The position numbers and the translations under genes were made by a program. From the NCBI RefSeq assembly GCF_932294415.1, contig NC_065539.1:34412001-34476000 (forward strand): a DNA stretch of 64,000 nucleotides, in the 5' to 3' direction. The notes beneath the pieces were generated by a model. It was not told where the DNA came from. It made no database searches and saw only the letters and a list, made by a program, of their open reading frames with translations. Source of the DNA: Quercus robur. Its lineage: Eukaryota > Streptophyta > Magnoliopsida > Fagales > Fagaceae. Below are positions 23,899-36,237 of the stretch, one piece after another. Position 1 is the stretch's first letter; each line of letters begins with the position of its first letter.

Positions 23899-23921
23899 AA
23901 GCTAGCTCTTTATCTATAAAG
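23463..23921 (+). promoter_or_regulatory. MYB46/83-like promoter: GA and CT tracts and a TATA box
   Basis: A GA tract at about 23463-23506, a CT tract at about 23673-23712 and a second CT-rich tract at about 23850-23900 precede CTATAAAG at 23914-23921. The last is a plausible TATA box about 110 bp before the start codon. Such GA/CT tracts are binding sites for BBR/BPC (GAGA-binding) proteins in plants. An ATG-started frame at 23643-23981 that encodes the CT tract as SLSLSL would matter only if transcription began far upstream. Confidence 0.5.
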
Positions 23922-24029
23922 TGTTCACCAATCTACATCAACTCATTTGGGAGAGAAATCAAAATACTCATATATCAATAAGCTAGCTAGCAAATATTGG
24001 ATCTAAAGCTAGCTAGTCTCTCAAAAATA

Positions 24030-24611
24030 ATGAGGAAGCCTGAGCTCTCATCAGTTGGGAAAAACAACCAAGTTAACAACAATAAGCTTAGAAAGGGTTT
24101 GTGGTCACCAGAAGAGGATGACAAGCTCATGAACTATATGATGAACAATGGACAAGGCTGCTGGAGTGATGTAGCAAGAAATGCTGGCTTGCAGAGGTGT
24201 GGAAAGAGCTGTCGCCTTCGTTGGATTAATTACTTGAGGCCTGACCTTAAGCGCGGTGCCTTCTCGCCTCAAGAAGAAGCTCTCATCATCCATTTGCACT
24301 CCCTTCTTGGCAACAGGTTCATCCATTCATATCTGTCATAATCATTTGCATCATGCTTAACTGTTTTCTGTACTGTCATAATGTATTTTGATGTTTTTAT
24401 TTAGAACTTCTGATATATATATATGTGTGTGCGCACTAACTGGATTTTGTTTTTTTAGGTACTGTAATTGGGGTTTTTGTATGGAAATAAATAGTTTAGT
24501 GTTTCCTTGAGTTTGTTAATGCCTTCCTTTGATGTACCCAACTTTATTTCGGTTTAATTTTTCTTGTGTTTGATAAAATATTTTCCTTAAGGGAAAAAAA
24601 AAAAAAAAAAG

Positions 24612-24665
<54 letters not shown>

Positions 24666-26443
24666 TCTATACTTTGTTTATTTAAAATTTAAATCAATTT
24701 TATAAGCATTTTCTTTTATGTGAATGACGTAAAAAGAAGAGGATAGAAATTCATAATGTGATTATGGCATTATGAACTATTGCTAACGGTTTTTTCTTTC
24801 AGTAATTTAGGTTTTTTTATTTTATATACAATTTTTTAAAATTCACCTTTTCAGGTACAATTATATTGTAATCAAATTTTAACAAATAAATTTCAACAAG
24901 AAGGTGCATCTAAAGGAGCATAAGAATTTCGTTGAAAGTTAATAAATTGTATCTTAAAAAAATTAAAAATTTTGTACATAAGTAAATAAATTTAAAAAGG
25001 ATACATGGTATAAATAGTAGTAATTATGTTTTCTAATTTACTTACAGTGGAAACTCCTGGAACCCAAAATGTAAATAAATAATAATAAAAAATCAATATA
25101 GAGAGAGAGAGAGAGAGAGGAAAAAGAAAAGCACTAAGTGCGTGCAAAGAGTCAAACAAGCACATAATCAGCCCATGTTTTACGTATCTCATCCAAATCT
25201 CCTAACCAATATAATATGACCTGTAAGCCATTAAATATGACCTGTAATTTTTACATTCTTCTGATGAACCTTAAAATTTATACATATAATATAGATTTAC
25301 ACAAACATAATAAACAATTATGCGTTTGTATTTATTCATTTGTGTAGTATATTATATATCTGGACTTATGGACACGAGGGTTGGTTATATTATATATTTG
25401 AAACACTCTTTTTGGAGGATTAGAGCTGAAAGGGACATTGATCTTCTGATGTGGACAACTGCTCTTTGAGTTGAAGACACTCCATACCCTATTTTTGTTT
25501 AATGAATTAAGCTTTCATGGGGAAAAAAAACACACTTAAAAAGCATAAAATATTACATAATTTAGAGTCTAACATATAATTTTGGTTTTCAAATACTTCT
25601 TTTGAAAGACAAAGTTGACCCAAAAGAAAACAGGTAACGTGGTGTCGATGTCTGCACTTTAAGTTAAAGACACTCCTTACCTTTTTTTGAGTTCTAGTTT
25701 TAGCATGCAAATCATGCATTCAGAAAATAAATAATACATAATACACTTTAGTTGAAACTGACATTTTTGTTATGTTTCTCATTTCAAGGTGGTCTCAAAT
25801 TGCAGCACGCTTGCCTGGACGAACTGACAATGAAATCAAGAATTTTTGGAATTCAACAATAAAGAAAAGGCTTAAGAACTTTTCATCTACACCCTCACCA
25901 AATACAAGCGATTCATCATCACCTAAAGATGTCATGGGAGGGCTAATTTCCATGCAAGAACAAGGCATCATGCCCTTGTACTTGGATTCATCATCGTCAA
26001 CAACAAATTCCATGCAGGCTATGACCTTAAACCACATGATTGATCCATTGCCTATGATCCATCATGGCCTAAACATGTCCAATAGTGCAAGTGGATACTT
26101 CAATGCAGCACCACAATACATGACTCAAATTGGTGTCAATGGAGATAGTTTTTATGGTGGAAATGGAGTCTTTGGGGGTGCTGATATGGGCTTAGATGGT
26201 GTTCCTCCTTTAGAGAGTATTAGCATTGAAGAAAATGTTAAAACTGAAAATATGTATAATAATAGGACAATGAATAATAACACCTCAAATAACCTGAACA
26301 ACATCAGCAACTGCAGTAACTACAATAATAGAGCAGAAAACTTAGCTCGAGTTGGAAATTATTGGGAAGGAGAAGAATGGGACTTGGAGGAGTTGATGAA
26401 GGATGTTCCCTCTTTTCCTTTACTTGATTTTCAAGCTGAGTAA
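24030..26443 (+). CDS. MYB46: R2R3-MYB transcription factor, MYB46/MYB83 type
   Basis: Two exons, 24030-24316 and 25789-26443, give 313 residues. MYB46/MYB83 are nuclear activators that act directly below NAC master switches. They turn on cellulose, xylan and lignin genes in fibres and vessels by binding AC-rich elements. The start MRKPELSS matches the MRKPE of this group. R2 (about 22-71) has W25, W45, W65; R3 (about 75-122) has F78, W97, W116. The R2-R3 signature includes [20 protein letters not shown] and [16 protein letters not shown]. The intron interrupts R3 after GNR (phase 2); R2 has no intron. The C-terminus is N/S-rich and ends with [19 protein letters not shown], an acidic-hydrophobic activation motif shared with tree MYB46/83. 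I cannot decide between MYB46 and MYB83. The 1.47-kb intron holds (AT)n and GA repeats. Confidence 0.93.
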
Positions 26444-28128
26444 TTGATCTGTGACCTTATAATATTTTCCTTTTTCTTTTTTTTTTTTCTCTTTCAATAT
26501 ACTTTTCTTAGAATTTTTTTTCCATAGAGCTACCAATATCCTAGTCATAATAGGCTTCATAAAAAGTAAAAATTCATTGTTTATAACAAACTACCCTCTG
26601 GCTTTTGGTTAGCCTCAAGACTGAGTTTCTTGTGCTTTACTGTATGGGAAGAGACTGAAATAAAGGTCACATTTGAAGGTGGTATATATTGGTGACATTA
26701 TGATATTCTTGAATGTACATTTACCTTATTGTGCAGCTAGAGAGAGAGCAAGTTGGTCAATTGTTTGAGCATCCGGGTAGGTATTGCTATCTTCATGCAT
26801 GTTAAAGGCCACATAAAAGTAGAGAGGGACATCTAGTTTTAGTTGGTATATATATATGTAAGTTCTTTTTTTCTTTCTCCCTTTTTGGGCCAAGGTTGGT
26901 AAATATAAGTTGTAGTATTGTATGAGATGTACAGAATGATGTAAGGATGAAAGTTAATGTTGTTAGTGGGACAAAAAGTAGATTGTACTACATATGTGTA
27001 TTGATGAATTTATGAAAATTTTCTCTCTCTCTCTCTCTCTCCCACGTACTTTTTGTTGAAAGTTTATTTATTGAAATGGGTTAAATATAATTGTAGTTAG
27101 AAAATTTGAGATTAAAAACTGTTATCAAACAGACACACAAGGACATGCACACAACTTCGGCTATACTCCAATCTGAATGAATCCTTTTTCTCCTAAGTGG
27201 ATCATTTTTCTTCTGATGGGGTTTAATCACTTAGTTGGGATGTCCACTTGGAAATCAAGTCCACAATAAAGAGTACATAGTCAGCTTGCTCTCATTGTAA
27301 AACTTATCCCCCGTTATTTTATTGGTTAGTTAGCCCAATTGGGTGGGTTTTGGGACTAATCATAACTCTTTCATCTTCATTGCTATGCCCAAAGAAAGCA
27401 AAATATATAGGGTTACCTGTCATTATTTATATGAAGATAATCAGTGCAAAGAGAAATTTGTCATGTCAATGAACCACTTATTCAAGAAGTGAATAGAAAG
27501 CAATCTTGGAAAATGACCTCGAATAATATAGTTATGCAAGAGGACATGGTGGCCATTTTCACTTTGAATGACGGATGAAGAAAGTGGTCATTCAAATCAT
27601 TTCCCTTTAGAATTTGATTCCACGAGGACCATAACTAACATATGTAAGCATCAATTATTTTAATTTTGGAAATTGGAAGGTTGTTTTCTTCGAAAACGAT
27701 GTACTGGCTGATCATTAATTAAATATTTGGATCTTTCATGTGAATGGCATTGACAATTCTTTAACTGTATTGGATTGGACATTTCAATTGCTTGTTTTTT
27801 CAAGCTTTACTGGACTTGGTTGGACCAAAGCATGTAATTTTATGGTTCATGATTAATTTTTTTAGTTATTATTGGTGTAACTCAATTAAATTTTTTTGAT
27901 ATTTTCAACAAAAATATCTTGAGTTTAAATTCTTCTTACCCATTATTGTAGCTATCCAATTATAAATAATAATAAAAAAAATGATCCAACATTTTTGATT
28001 CGTTGTTTTTCATTTGTCTCTTTGTTTTTTAGGTACCTTTAAGTAGTTTTGGGCCTAATGCTCTATTTGGACATCTTCTAGGGCCAATGCAATAAGCCTA
28101 AAGCCAACCCAACTCTATTTGAAAAGGT
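26444..28128. other. MYB 3' flank and gene-free stretch
   Basis: It holds T-rich 3'UTR sequence, a CT tract near 27023-27041 and no further supported gene. Confidence 0.5.
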
Positions 28129-28338
28129 CTTAGGATACATTTAGATTGAAATGAAAAATTAAAATTATTTCATTATTTAGCTTATTTTTGTTACTATTCA
28201 TAAGCTCTACTACACTTTTTTGCACTATTCATGTGTCTCACTGTACTATTTCAACTAATTTTCACATTTATCTACAGTACTTTTAACAATAATTTTTCAA
28301 TTTCAGCTAAATAAGCAGCATTTAAACACATCCTTAGA
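28129..28338. mobile_element. MITE-like element with inverted ends
   Basis: TTAGGATACATTTAGAT at the left end is mirrored by ATTTAAACACATCCTTA at the right end. The interior of about 180 bp is AT-rich and non-coding, with repeated ACTATTCAT and TACACT motifs. No clear target duplication is visible. Confidence 0.4.
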
Positions 28339-28559
28339 ATCAAAACTTGAGCTTGCTGCACTAGTCTTGGTCCCTTAGGAAAGCATGCCAAACTAAAGGC
28401 TTAAGTTCTAGCCCAAAAACAACAATGCTCAAAGCATGCCTGGCAAGTAGCAATAGTGATCTTTGTTGCTTCTTCAATTGGGTTCTTAGATCTACTAACA
28501 AGGCAGCTCACTGCTTGGCCAAGTGGGGCAAATCATAATCATAGTCACCTTTTGTCAGA

Positions 28560-29123
28560 AGTGGCAAAATCTGACATGACCCGCAAACTTAACACGATTA
28601 ACCTATTTATAAACAGATCATGGGTTGAGGCTAAATGAGTTCAAGCCATATTCGAGTCAACACGGCTAACCCGTTTAATAAATGAGTCATATCTATATTC
28701 AACATGTGAACTCATCTGACCTGTTTGACCTGTTTAACTTTTAAGGGTATTAGCTTTTGTTATTATTATTTTGTTATCATTGCTTAATTTTTTGTTGTAA
28801 TTATATGTTTATTACTATATTTATGGTTGTAATTGTATTTTAATTTTAGATATATGGGATTTGATAATAGGTTATTTTGATCATGTATTGCCTATTAATC
28901 AAACAAGTTATTAAACATGTAATTTGTATTGACATTTACATGATTTGTTAATTAAACGAGTTAAACATGTCGTGTCAGGTCAACCTATTTAATAAACATG
29001 TCATATTAGGGTTGAGGATTCTTGGTACATTTACTAAATAGGTCAAGTTCGGGTCAATCTATAGAGTCGAATATTCATGGCTCCACACAACACAAACCTG
29101 ACCCACAACATGAATTGCCACCC
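28560..29123. mobile_element. Non-autonomous DNA element (hAT-like?) with GTGGCAA ends
   Basis: The left end GTGGCAAAATCTGACATGAC and the right end (reverse complement) GGTGGCAATTCATGTTGTGG are inverted relatives. Both ends carry repeated motifs such as GACCCG..., AACCCGTTTAATAA and TTAAACATGT. About 560 bp, non-coding. The flanks CACCTTTTG and CACTTTTTG may be a diverged target duplication, offset on the left by a few bases. Confidence 0.45.
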
Positions 29124-30328
29124 TCACTTTTTGGAGATCCTACCTCCATCATATTTTCCTGACTTTTGTCAATGCTTGCAACCCTGATGTTTCCTAGTGT
29201 ATATTTTGCCTTCAGTGTGGTTGTATTTTGGGTGCCCTGTTTTAGTGCCTTTCATGCAATGAATTTAATCATTCAATAAAACAAAATGAAAAAAAAAAAA
29301 AAAATCCTGAAAGGTAAAACTAACATCAACAGGAACCTCTAACAGTTAAAGTTAGTGACATGTGATGCATTCTCAAAAAAAAGTTATTCATGGGATAACT
29401 TTAAGTATCATTACACAATTTAAGTCTTTTTTTTTTAATTGGATGCAAATTTTGATAAATTCACCCTTAGATTACATGTTCACTATGTTCTTAACATACA
29501 TGCCAAATTTCATGAAAATAAACTATTATTAACTACGAATATAAATTTTAAAATATAAAACTTGAAATTTAAATATTTTATAGATGAGATAGTTATTCAT
29601 CTTTGATCATCTTCAAATTTTTAAGTATGGATGGTATAAGAAAAAAATGTAATCAATCTAATGAATAATGAAAAATTCGTTAAAATTTATATCCAATAAA
29701 AAAAATTGAAAGTGGTGTAACATTGCTTTATATATGTATGTGTGTGTGTGTGCGCATTCTTTTATAAGGAAATAAATTCTCTTTATCAAGTATTCTTTCA
29801 TGTCATCAAAACTTTGCATTTATAGCAATGTATTACTATTTATTTGTCATGTGTTAATGGGGTAAATGTTTTTATTTTGGAACTTATCATAAATAATTTA
29901 AGTATTTGGGTGTGAGAGTCAACTGATTTAAACAGGTTATCATAGTTTTTGAGTGAAGTGGTGGTGTGCCTTTATGTTAGAACCCCTTTCCTTCTCTTGT
30001 GTATGTGTTTTTTTCTAAAAAATTTATTATCATTATGTTTAGATATTGAAAAGGAATCACGGGAATTTTTTTTTTTTTTTTGAATCATGAAATTTTTAAA
30101 TAAAGGCTTGAGAGTCCCTAATGATTAATGATTAAACAAACCAATATTTAACCATGATTTACAATGTCAGGGATACGCAAAAACGAAGGCCTATATAGAG
30201 CCACTATTGTAATTGGATAACCACTAACCAGAACCAAAATTGTCTTTACCTTTAACTTTGAAACTTGAAAGTATCGACAGATGCTACCATGAAACTGATG
30301 TTTTGAATCACTTAATGAAATTATTTTT
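29124..30328. other. Gene-free stretch
   Basis: No supported gene. It holds A and T homopolymers (A run near 29290; T run near 30068), a TATATGTATGTGTGTG tract near 29731 and AT-rich background. Confidence 0.45.
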
Positions 30329-30520
30329 GAGTAATACTACAGATTCAAACTATTTTACAACATTTGTATAAACTGCTGATGTGGCAAATTCTTACTAGTT
30401 CTAATATGGGTCCATCACTAACATCATAATTTTACTTGCAGTAACTATTTGGAAAATACTAAAGCTACATCAGGAATTTGTAAAAATATTATAAAATAGT
30501 TTATATTTGTAACATTACTC
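30329..30520. mobile_element. MITE, 192 bp, with 9-bp target duplication (Mutator-like)
   Basis: Inverted ends: GAGTAATACTACAGATTCAA at the left and GAGTAATGTTACAAATATAA (reverse complement) at the right. The similarity continues through ACTATTTTA. ATTATTTTT is found directly on both sides (30320-30328 and 30521-30529). The 9-bp duplication points to a Mutator-like transposase acting in trans. Confidence 0.7.
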
Positions 30521-30615
30521 ATTATTTTTTCAAAAACAACATAGCCATTAATATTTGAAATATAATCTAATTAGATTAGAATCTTACTCATTTAATATAA
30601 TTCTAAGATAGATTT

Positions 30616-31237
30616 TGTAAGTACCAAGAATGAGTTGACATAATACAATGAACTTGAATCAAATAACCTAGCACAGTCAAAGAAGACAAAAAAGACAAGG
30701 AAAAATGAAGAATACTCATCCTCAGCCAAGATCCGAGGACAAATACTTGTATTAGATTGATCTCAAGAACGATTTGCTACAGTATTTCTCTCTCTGGGAT
30801 TCTCCCTCCCTCTTTCAAGAGGATCTCTCTCATTATATAGCCTCGTTCAGCTGATCTTGGTCTTCCATTTGTTGATCATGTAGGTCATTACTAGAGTACT
30901 TGTCCCATCAAACGCCTTCCCAAATTTTCTGTGAGTTGCGGCAACTAAGACAGCACTGTTCAGGGGTTTTCTCCACATAAATGCAGTAAGGGGGTTTGGT
31001 GGGTTGCATTAAATGTGGTGGCAGCTACCATCCCTTCAGACACGTCAGGACTAACCCTCTCTCTGAAGCTCTTCCTCTACAGTGTGAGCTCCTTTGGTAA
31101 TGTCTCATCGACGTGGCCAAGGCTCGCCTCCCTAGCCTTGTTGTACGAGGGTATGGTCTCCTCGGAACTGCATCGGCCTTCTCGGCCTTGGATATGACAC
31201 GTGGCACTATTACCTTATTAAATTTCTGTATCCCACA
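30616..31237 (-). repeat. 3' LTR of the Ty3/gypsy element
   Basis: It starts (plus strand) TGTAAGTACCAAGAATGAG and ends TGTATCCCACA. It aligns over its length with 35600-36237, with numerous substitutions and a small indel near 30653/35640, which indicates an old insertion. Confidence 0.9.
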
Positions 31238-31712
31238 ATAGCCCCTCAAAACTCAAGTTTTTCCTTCTTGTCCAAGTAGAAAAATAAGGTTTGACCCTGG
31301 GTGATTGGCTCCACATGCTTCTTTTATTTTCCCAGGGTTTTATAAGATAGATTTCATAGGCTTGTAATATTGTAGTAATAGGTTTAAGAACTTAAAACAT
31401 TGTTGATCATTGGACTTTTAAGTGAAATAATTATGATATAGTATTTTGCCAAGTATTAATAACCTTGGGCTTTTAAATATTGCCAGCGAGAACTGAACTT
31501 TGATATTGCCAATGAGAATTGGGCTTTTTTGTGATGTTTTATATCATAACCTAATTTTAGATAATGAGATATGAAACATTTGTGATTAACATAATAATAG
31601 AGCAAAAAATATTTGGGAAAATCCAATAACTTATTAGTGATGTTTGAAAATAAATAGGTGGTACTCAAATAAAATTAGGTGTAAAAAAAAAAAAAAAAAA
31701 AAAAAAAGTACC

Positions 31713-32065
31713 CTAACAATCAGTAAAGACCTCTATGCTGCTTCCTCCCAAGCCCTTTACTGCCTCCAATCCTGACCATAATGCCTCATACTCGGCCTCG
31801 TTGTTAGTGGCTGAGAAGGACAGCCTCAGGGATTTCTCCAGAACTATCTCGTCCAGAGAGACAACTCCAACTCCAACTCCCGAGCCCCTCTGGTTGGCAG
31901 CCCCATCAATGTACACAGTCCATGGAGGGGAAATTTCAGCAGCAAAAACTCCAACAGCTTCCTGGCTTTGTACACCCTCCTTGGTTTGATCTTCCGAGAA
32001 CTCGATGACAAGGTTAGCCAGGACTTGGCCTTTAATCGATGTCCTTGATTAGTACTTGATGTCAA
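31713..32065 (-). pseudogene. RNase H of the Ty3/gypsy element
   Basis: YIDGAANQRGSGVGV and NNEAEYEALWSGLEA match the first two catalytic positions of the plant gypsy RNase H (DG and E). TDC supplies a third. The frame ends at 31713, next to a run of about 25 A at 31683-31707, where the rest of pol should be. Confidence 0.85.
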
Positions 32066-32141
32066 AAGCCCCTAGCATAATTCCCCACTACACCAACCTT
32101 CCAGAGTAGTCTGATTTCTGAAATACCACTTGCAAGGGAAG

Positions 32142-33300
32142 CTAAGTTAGGACCACCACCGTATATGCCTGGAAGTAGTGAGGCAACTTCTTAATAACAT
32201 GGATGAGGACTAAGATGGCTTTTTCTTCGTGAGAGTATCTCGTCTCGACATCTTGCAAAAATTTACTGACGTAGTACACTGGTCTTTGAACCCCGGAATC
32301 GACCCAAATCAAGACGAGGCTGACCGCGTGGTTTGTGACAATTAGGTAGGCATAGAAGACCTCCTCCTTCTCAAAACAAGACAACACCGGCGGATTTGAC
32401 AAATACTCCTTCATTTCTTAAAAGGCCTGATCACATTCCTCAGTCTAGGAGAAATCCTTCCACTTGTGCAGAAGTTGGAAGAATGGTCTGCATCAGTTAG
32501 CCGACCGCAATATGAACTTGTTCAAGGCCGCTATCATGCCGGTCAACCGCTGCACCTCTTTAGGGTTCTGAGGTGGATGTAGGTCATTTATGGCCTTAAT
32601 CTGATCTGGGTTAACCTCAATGCCACGGTATGTTATCATGAAGCCTAGGAACTTCCCTAAGCTCACCCCAAATGAACACTTTGAAGCATTAAGTCGCAGT
32701 TGGTGTTTCCTAAGCACAGCGAAAGCTTCCTCCAAGTCTTGTATGTGCTCGGACGCAATTTTACTTTTTATCACCATGTCGTCTACATAGGCTTCTATAT
32801 TCCTACCCAACTAGACCTCGAACATTCTTGTCACTATTTTCTAGTAGATGGATCCTGCGTTTTTCAAACTAAAGGGCATCACCCAGTAATGATAGTTACC
32901 AAGGGGAGTCCTGAAAGCTTTTTTTTCCTGGTCGGCGAGCACCAGAGGGATCTGATGGTATCCCTAGAAAGCATCAAGAAAACTCATCCGAGGGTGTCTG
33001 AAGGTGGCATCTACCAACTGGTCTATCCTCGAGACAGGGAAGGGGTCTTTAGGACAAGCCTTATTGAGATCAGTGAAGTCCACACAACCTCTCCACTTCC
33101 CATTCTTCTTTTTAACTACCATAGTGTTAGCTAGCCGATCCCGATAAAAAAATTTCTTTATTGCCCCAATTTGTTGACTTCTTCTTTTACTACATTGGAA
33201 TGCTCATCGGAGGATCTTCGAGGTGGCTGTTTCTTTGGCTGAACATTCAGCTAATGGCATATGAAGTCCGGATCAATCCTTGGTGCCTCGTATGGGTCCC
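32142..33300 (-). pseudogene. Reverse transcriptase of the Ty3/gypsy element
   Basis: The catalytic YVDDM lies in the stretch 32493-32810 (IEAYVDDMVIKSK), followed by KCSFGVSLGKFLGFM and the thumb. 32142-32414 carries the connection/RNase H start (KPVYYVS-like RPVYYVSKFL, ETRYSHEEKAIL). The fingers region (32810-33300) is broken by stops and frameshifts. Confidence 0.85.
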
Positions 33301-33561
33301 AGGCGAGCACATCGATATGCTGCTTAAGGAAAGCCACCAACTCGTCATTTTCTGCTAGTGATAGATGTGTTCCTACCTAAAAGTATTTGTCAGGATTGCT
33401 CTTAATAGCCACCTTGGTAAGGATCTCACAGGCCTCTGCCGCTCCAACCCTATTGTCCTAGGCCTCGGCCGCGATAAGCATTAACTACTATAACATCGGT
33501 GGCGCCTCGTTCATTCCTTTTGGAGGGGTTCGGTGGTTGATTATTGCGATAAGGCATTGTC

Positions 33562-34014
33562 TCACCGAGGCTTGGCATCCTCATATCTCTCCATTCGACC
33601 TTCAGTCAAGAAATTCACATTTTGCTGCAGAGTGGATGATATGGCTCTGAGAGCGTGTAGCCACGGCCGAATTAGAATAGTTGTGTATAGTGAATACACA
33701 TCCACCACAATGAAGTCCACCAACACCTTCTCTTTCTCTACTTGGATCGGTAGCTTGATTCTTCCCTTCGGGATAACCATTTTCCCATCAAATCCCATGA
33801 GTGGGGCTCCGTAACTCTCCAAGTCTTTCTCCTTTAGGCCCAGTCCTCTAAATAGATCGAGGTACATGATTTCAGCCCCACTTCCCCTGTCGACCACTAC
33901 CTTATGCACGTCGAAGCCTCTAATACACACTGTAACAACCAGAGCGTCAACATGGAGTTGGGCAGTGCTGACCAGGTCTTTGTCAGAAAAACCCATGACC
34001 AGACTGGGTTCCAT
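33562..34014 (-). pseudogene. Aspartic protease of the Ty3/gypsy element
   Basis: The segment VVVDRGSGAEIMY gives the active-site loop (D-x-G-S/T with an extra residue, as seen in this lineage). LGLKEKDLESYGAPLMGFDG and VDFIVVDVYSLYTTILIRP follow, the usual flap and C-terminal strands. It is separated from gag and RT by stops. Confidence 0.85.
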
Positions 34015-34188
34015 CCTAGCCCTTTTGCAGATGTCTTCTCAGCTGAAGTTGGTAATAGGGGGAGACACGGACATCACCCCTATTGACATGGCCGGCATCC
34101 ATTCAGGTTTGGCAAGGATAATATGAATAGTCCCCAAAGGGGGCCGTGGTGCTTACCTTCCTTGGTATTCCTGGTGTGAGGCTCTTCT

Positions 34189-35391
34189 TTATGCTGTGGT
34201 CTCATTCGTGAGCTCTTCCAACTTTCCTTCCCTAAGCAGACAGTTCAGGTACGACCATAGGGTTTTGCACCCCTTAGTGGTATGTCCCTTATCCTGATGA
34301 TATTGGCAATACACTAACTGATTTCTTTGGGTCGGGTCTCCACCCATCTTGTGTGGCCAGGTGAAGTAGGGCTCGTTTTGGATCTTCTGCAGTATTTGGT
34401 GGATTGGGACCCTGAACATCAAGTTAACCGGTTGGACCTCACTCAGCTATCCTTGATTGTGTAAGTTTGCCTTGGGCCAATTTCCCTCTGTCTTATTAAA
34501 GCAGTTATCCTTCCGATCATGGAAGCCCTTTGCCTTTCCCTTAATTTATGCTCGGTCATCTTCTACCCTCTTATGCTCGTTTATCCGGTCCATTAACTGT
34601 TTCATGGTCCGAACAGGTTTCATGGTGAGGGACTTCCATAGGTCGGACTCGGTGGGTAGCCCACTCTTGAAGGTGCATACCGCAACGTCCTCAAAGTCCC
34701 CGTCCAATTCGTTGTATAATTCCCAATACCTATCCGAGTAGGTCTTCAAGGTTTCTCCCCCTCTCATCGACAGTGCTAGCAGGAAGTCCAATGTCCTCGA
34801 CACCCTATTGCACATAACGAACCTGGCGCCAAAAGCTCTGGTGAGCTCCTCGTAGGAATTAATGGACTTTTCACGTAGTCCATCAAACCATCTTATTGCC
34901 ACTGGGCCGAGGCTGGAGGGAAACACCTTGTACACCAAAGCCTTGTTTCTGGTGTATATGGTCATCTTCTAATTGAAGTGGCTAACGTGTTCTATGGGGT
35001 CGGTCCTCCCGTTGTAAACTATGAAGGTGGGTTACGCAAAGCATTTGGGCAGTTTGGTCCTCTTGATCTGCCTCGTGAAGGGTGACTTGGATATCTGGGA
35101 AAGAGCTTTGCTCATGGCTTCCCTATCCCTATTTCTCCGAGGGATAGGTCTGTGTCGCCTACAGTGCTGCCTTTCTCTATGCAAACCTTCGAAAGAATCA
35201 ATTTCTGTTTTGCTGGGAGGCGTCCCACTTCTCCTACACCGCCTCCATTCTAGCTCTGAACTAGAGGCCGAGCTCACAGTGAGACTCCTACTCCCTCGGT
35301 TCCTCTGGTTCTGCCTTATTTTCCTGCATAGATGGTCCACCTCCCGTCTTAGACCAACAGTCTCACTTGAGAGATGGCTTCGCAATCTCAA
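34189..35391 (-). pseudogene. gag of the Ty3/gypsy element
   Basis: The N-terminal part (35032-35391) is basic and ends AMSKALSQISKSPFTRQIKR. The capsid-like Retrotrans_gag part (34546-34965) includes KVFPSSLGPVAIRWFDGL and GETLKTYSDRYWELYNE. The nucleocapsid part (34189-34422) has a knuckle-like CQYHQDKGHTTKGC. Frame breaks separate the three parts, so no full gag could be made. Confidence 0.85.
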
Positions 35392-35599
35392 ATGACTGTG
35401 GCTGTGTTGATTGGGACGGGTTAGTCTCGAGCTCCTGGACTCAAACCTAGCTACCTCACAGTCCTAGCGGTTTTCTAGGTTTACAAACTGGTCCTGCCGC
35501 TCAAGATGGGAACTCACAAATCCTTCCTTACTGGACATCTTTTGGCATTCTCTTTGAGGGTGTGTAGATTTAATGAAATTTCCCACAAACGACGCCAAT

Positions 35600-36237
35600 T
35601 GTAAGTGCCAAGAATGAGTTGACGTAATATAATAAATTTGTAAAGGTGGGAACTTGAAACAAATAACCTAGCACAATTGAAGAAGAAGGAAAAGACAAGG
35701 AACAATGAAGAATACTCGTCCTCGGCCAAGATCCGAGGATAGATACTCGTATTAGATTGATCTCAAGAACGATTTGCTACAGTATTTCTCTCTCTGGGAT
35801 TCTCCCTCCCCCTTTCAGGTTGATCTCTCTCATTATATAGTCTCTTTCAACTGATCTTGGCCTTCTATTTGTTGATCATGTAGGCCACTACTAGAGTGTT
35901 TGTCCCATCAAACGCCTTCCTAAATATTTTATAAGTTGCGGTAACCAAGACAGCACTGTTCAGGGGTTTTCTCCACATAAATGCGGCCAGGGGGTTTGGT
36001 GGGGTGCATTAAATGTGATGGCAACTACCATCCCTTCAGAGACGTCAGGACTAACCCCTTCTCTGAAGCTCTTCCTCTACAGTGTGACCTCCTCTAGTAA
36101 TGTGCCATCAACGTGGCCAAGGCTCACCTCCCTGGCCTCGTTGTCTGAGGGTGTGGGCTCCTCGAAACTACATTGGCCTTCTTGACCTCGGATATGACAC
36201 ATGGCATTGTTACCTTATTAAATTTTTGTATCCCTTA
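35600..36237 (-). repeat. 5' LTR of the Ty3/gypsy element
   Basis: It starts (plus strand) TGTAAGTGCCAAGAATGAG and ends TGTATCCCTTA. The terminal CA has mutated. It contains the same CTCATTATATAG TATA-like segment as the other LTR. Confidence 0.9.

Larger units (their letters stand above)
30616..36237 (-). mobile_element. Ty3/gypsy LTR retrotransposon, integrase missing
   Basis: Two related LTRs of 622 and 638 bp (30616-31237 and 35600-36237) flank degenerate gag, protease, reverse transcriptase and RNase H, read on the minus strand. The LTRs run TGT...ACA on the left copy (right copy ends TTA). A PBS-like TGGCGTCGTTTGTGGG follows the 5' LTR (right), and a purine tract TGAGGGGCTAT precedes the 3' LTR (left). 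The order gag-PR-RT-RH is that of Ty3/gypsy. No integrase-like frame lies between RNase H (31713) and the PPT, so that part is deleted. The 5-bp flanks do not match, so the target duplication is lost or the ends recombined. Confidence 0.9.

Noticed and set aside
23643..23981. 112-residue frame rich in SLSLSL
   Set aside because: It is produced by CT microsatellites upstream of the MYB TATA box; no protein-like content.
31015..31249. Short frames on both strands in the LTR
   Set aside because: They lie within the 3' LTR of the gypsy element and are not conserved as frames in the other LTR.
32700..33134. 144-residue plus-strand frame
   Set aside because: It is antisense to the gypsy reverse transcriptase, whose minus-strand motifs (YVDDM) are clear.
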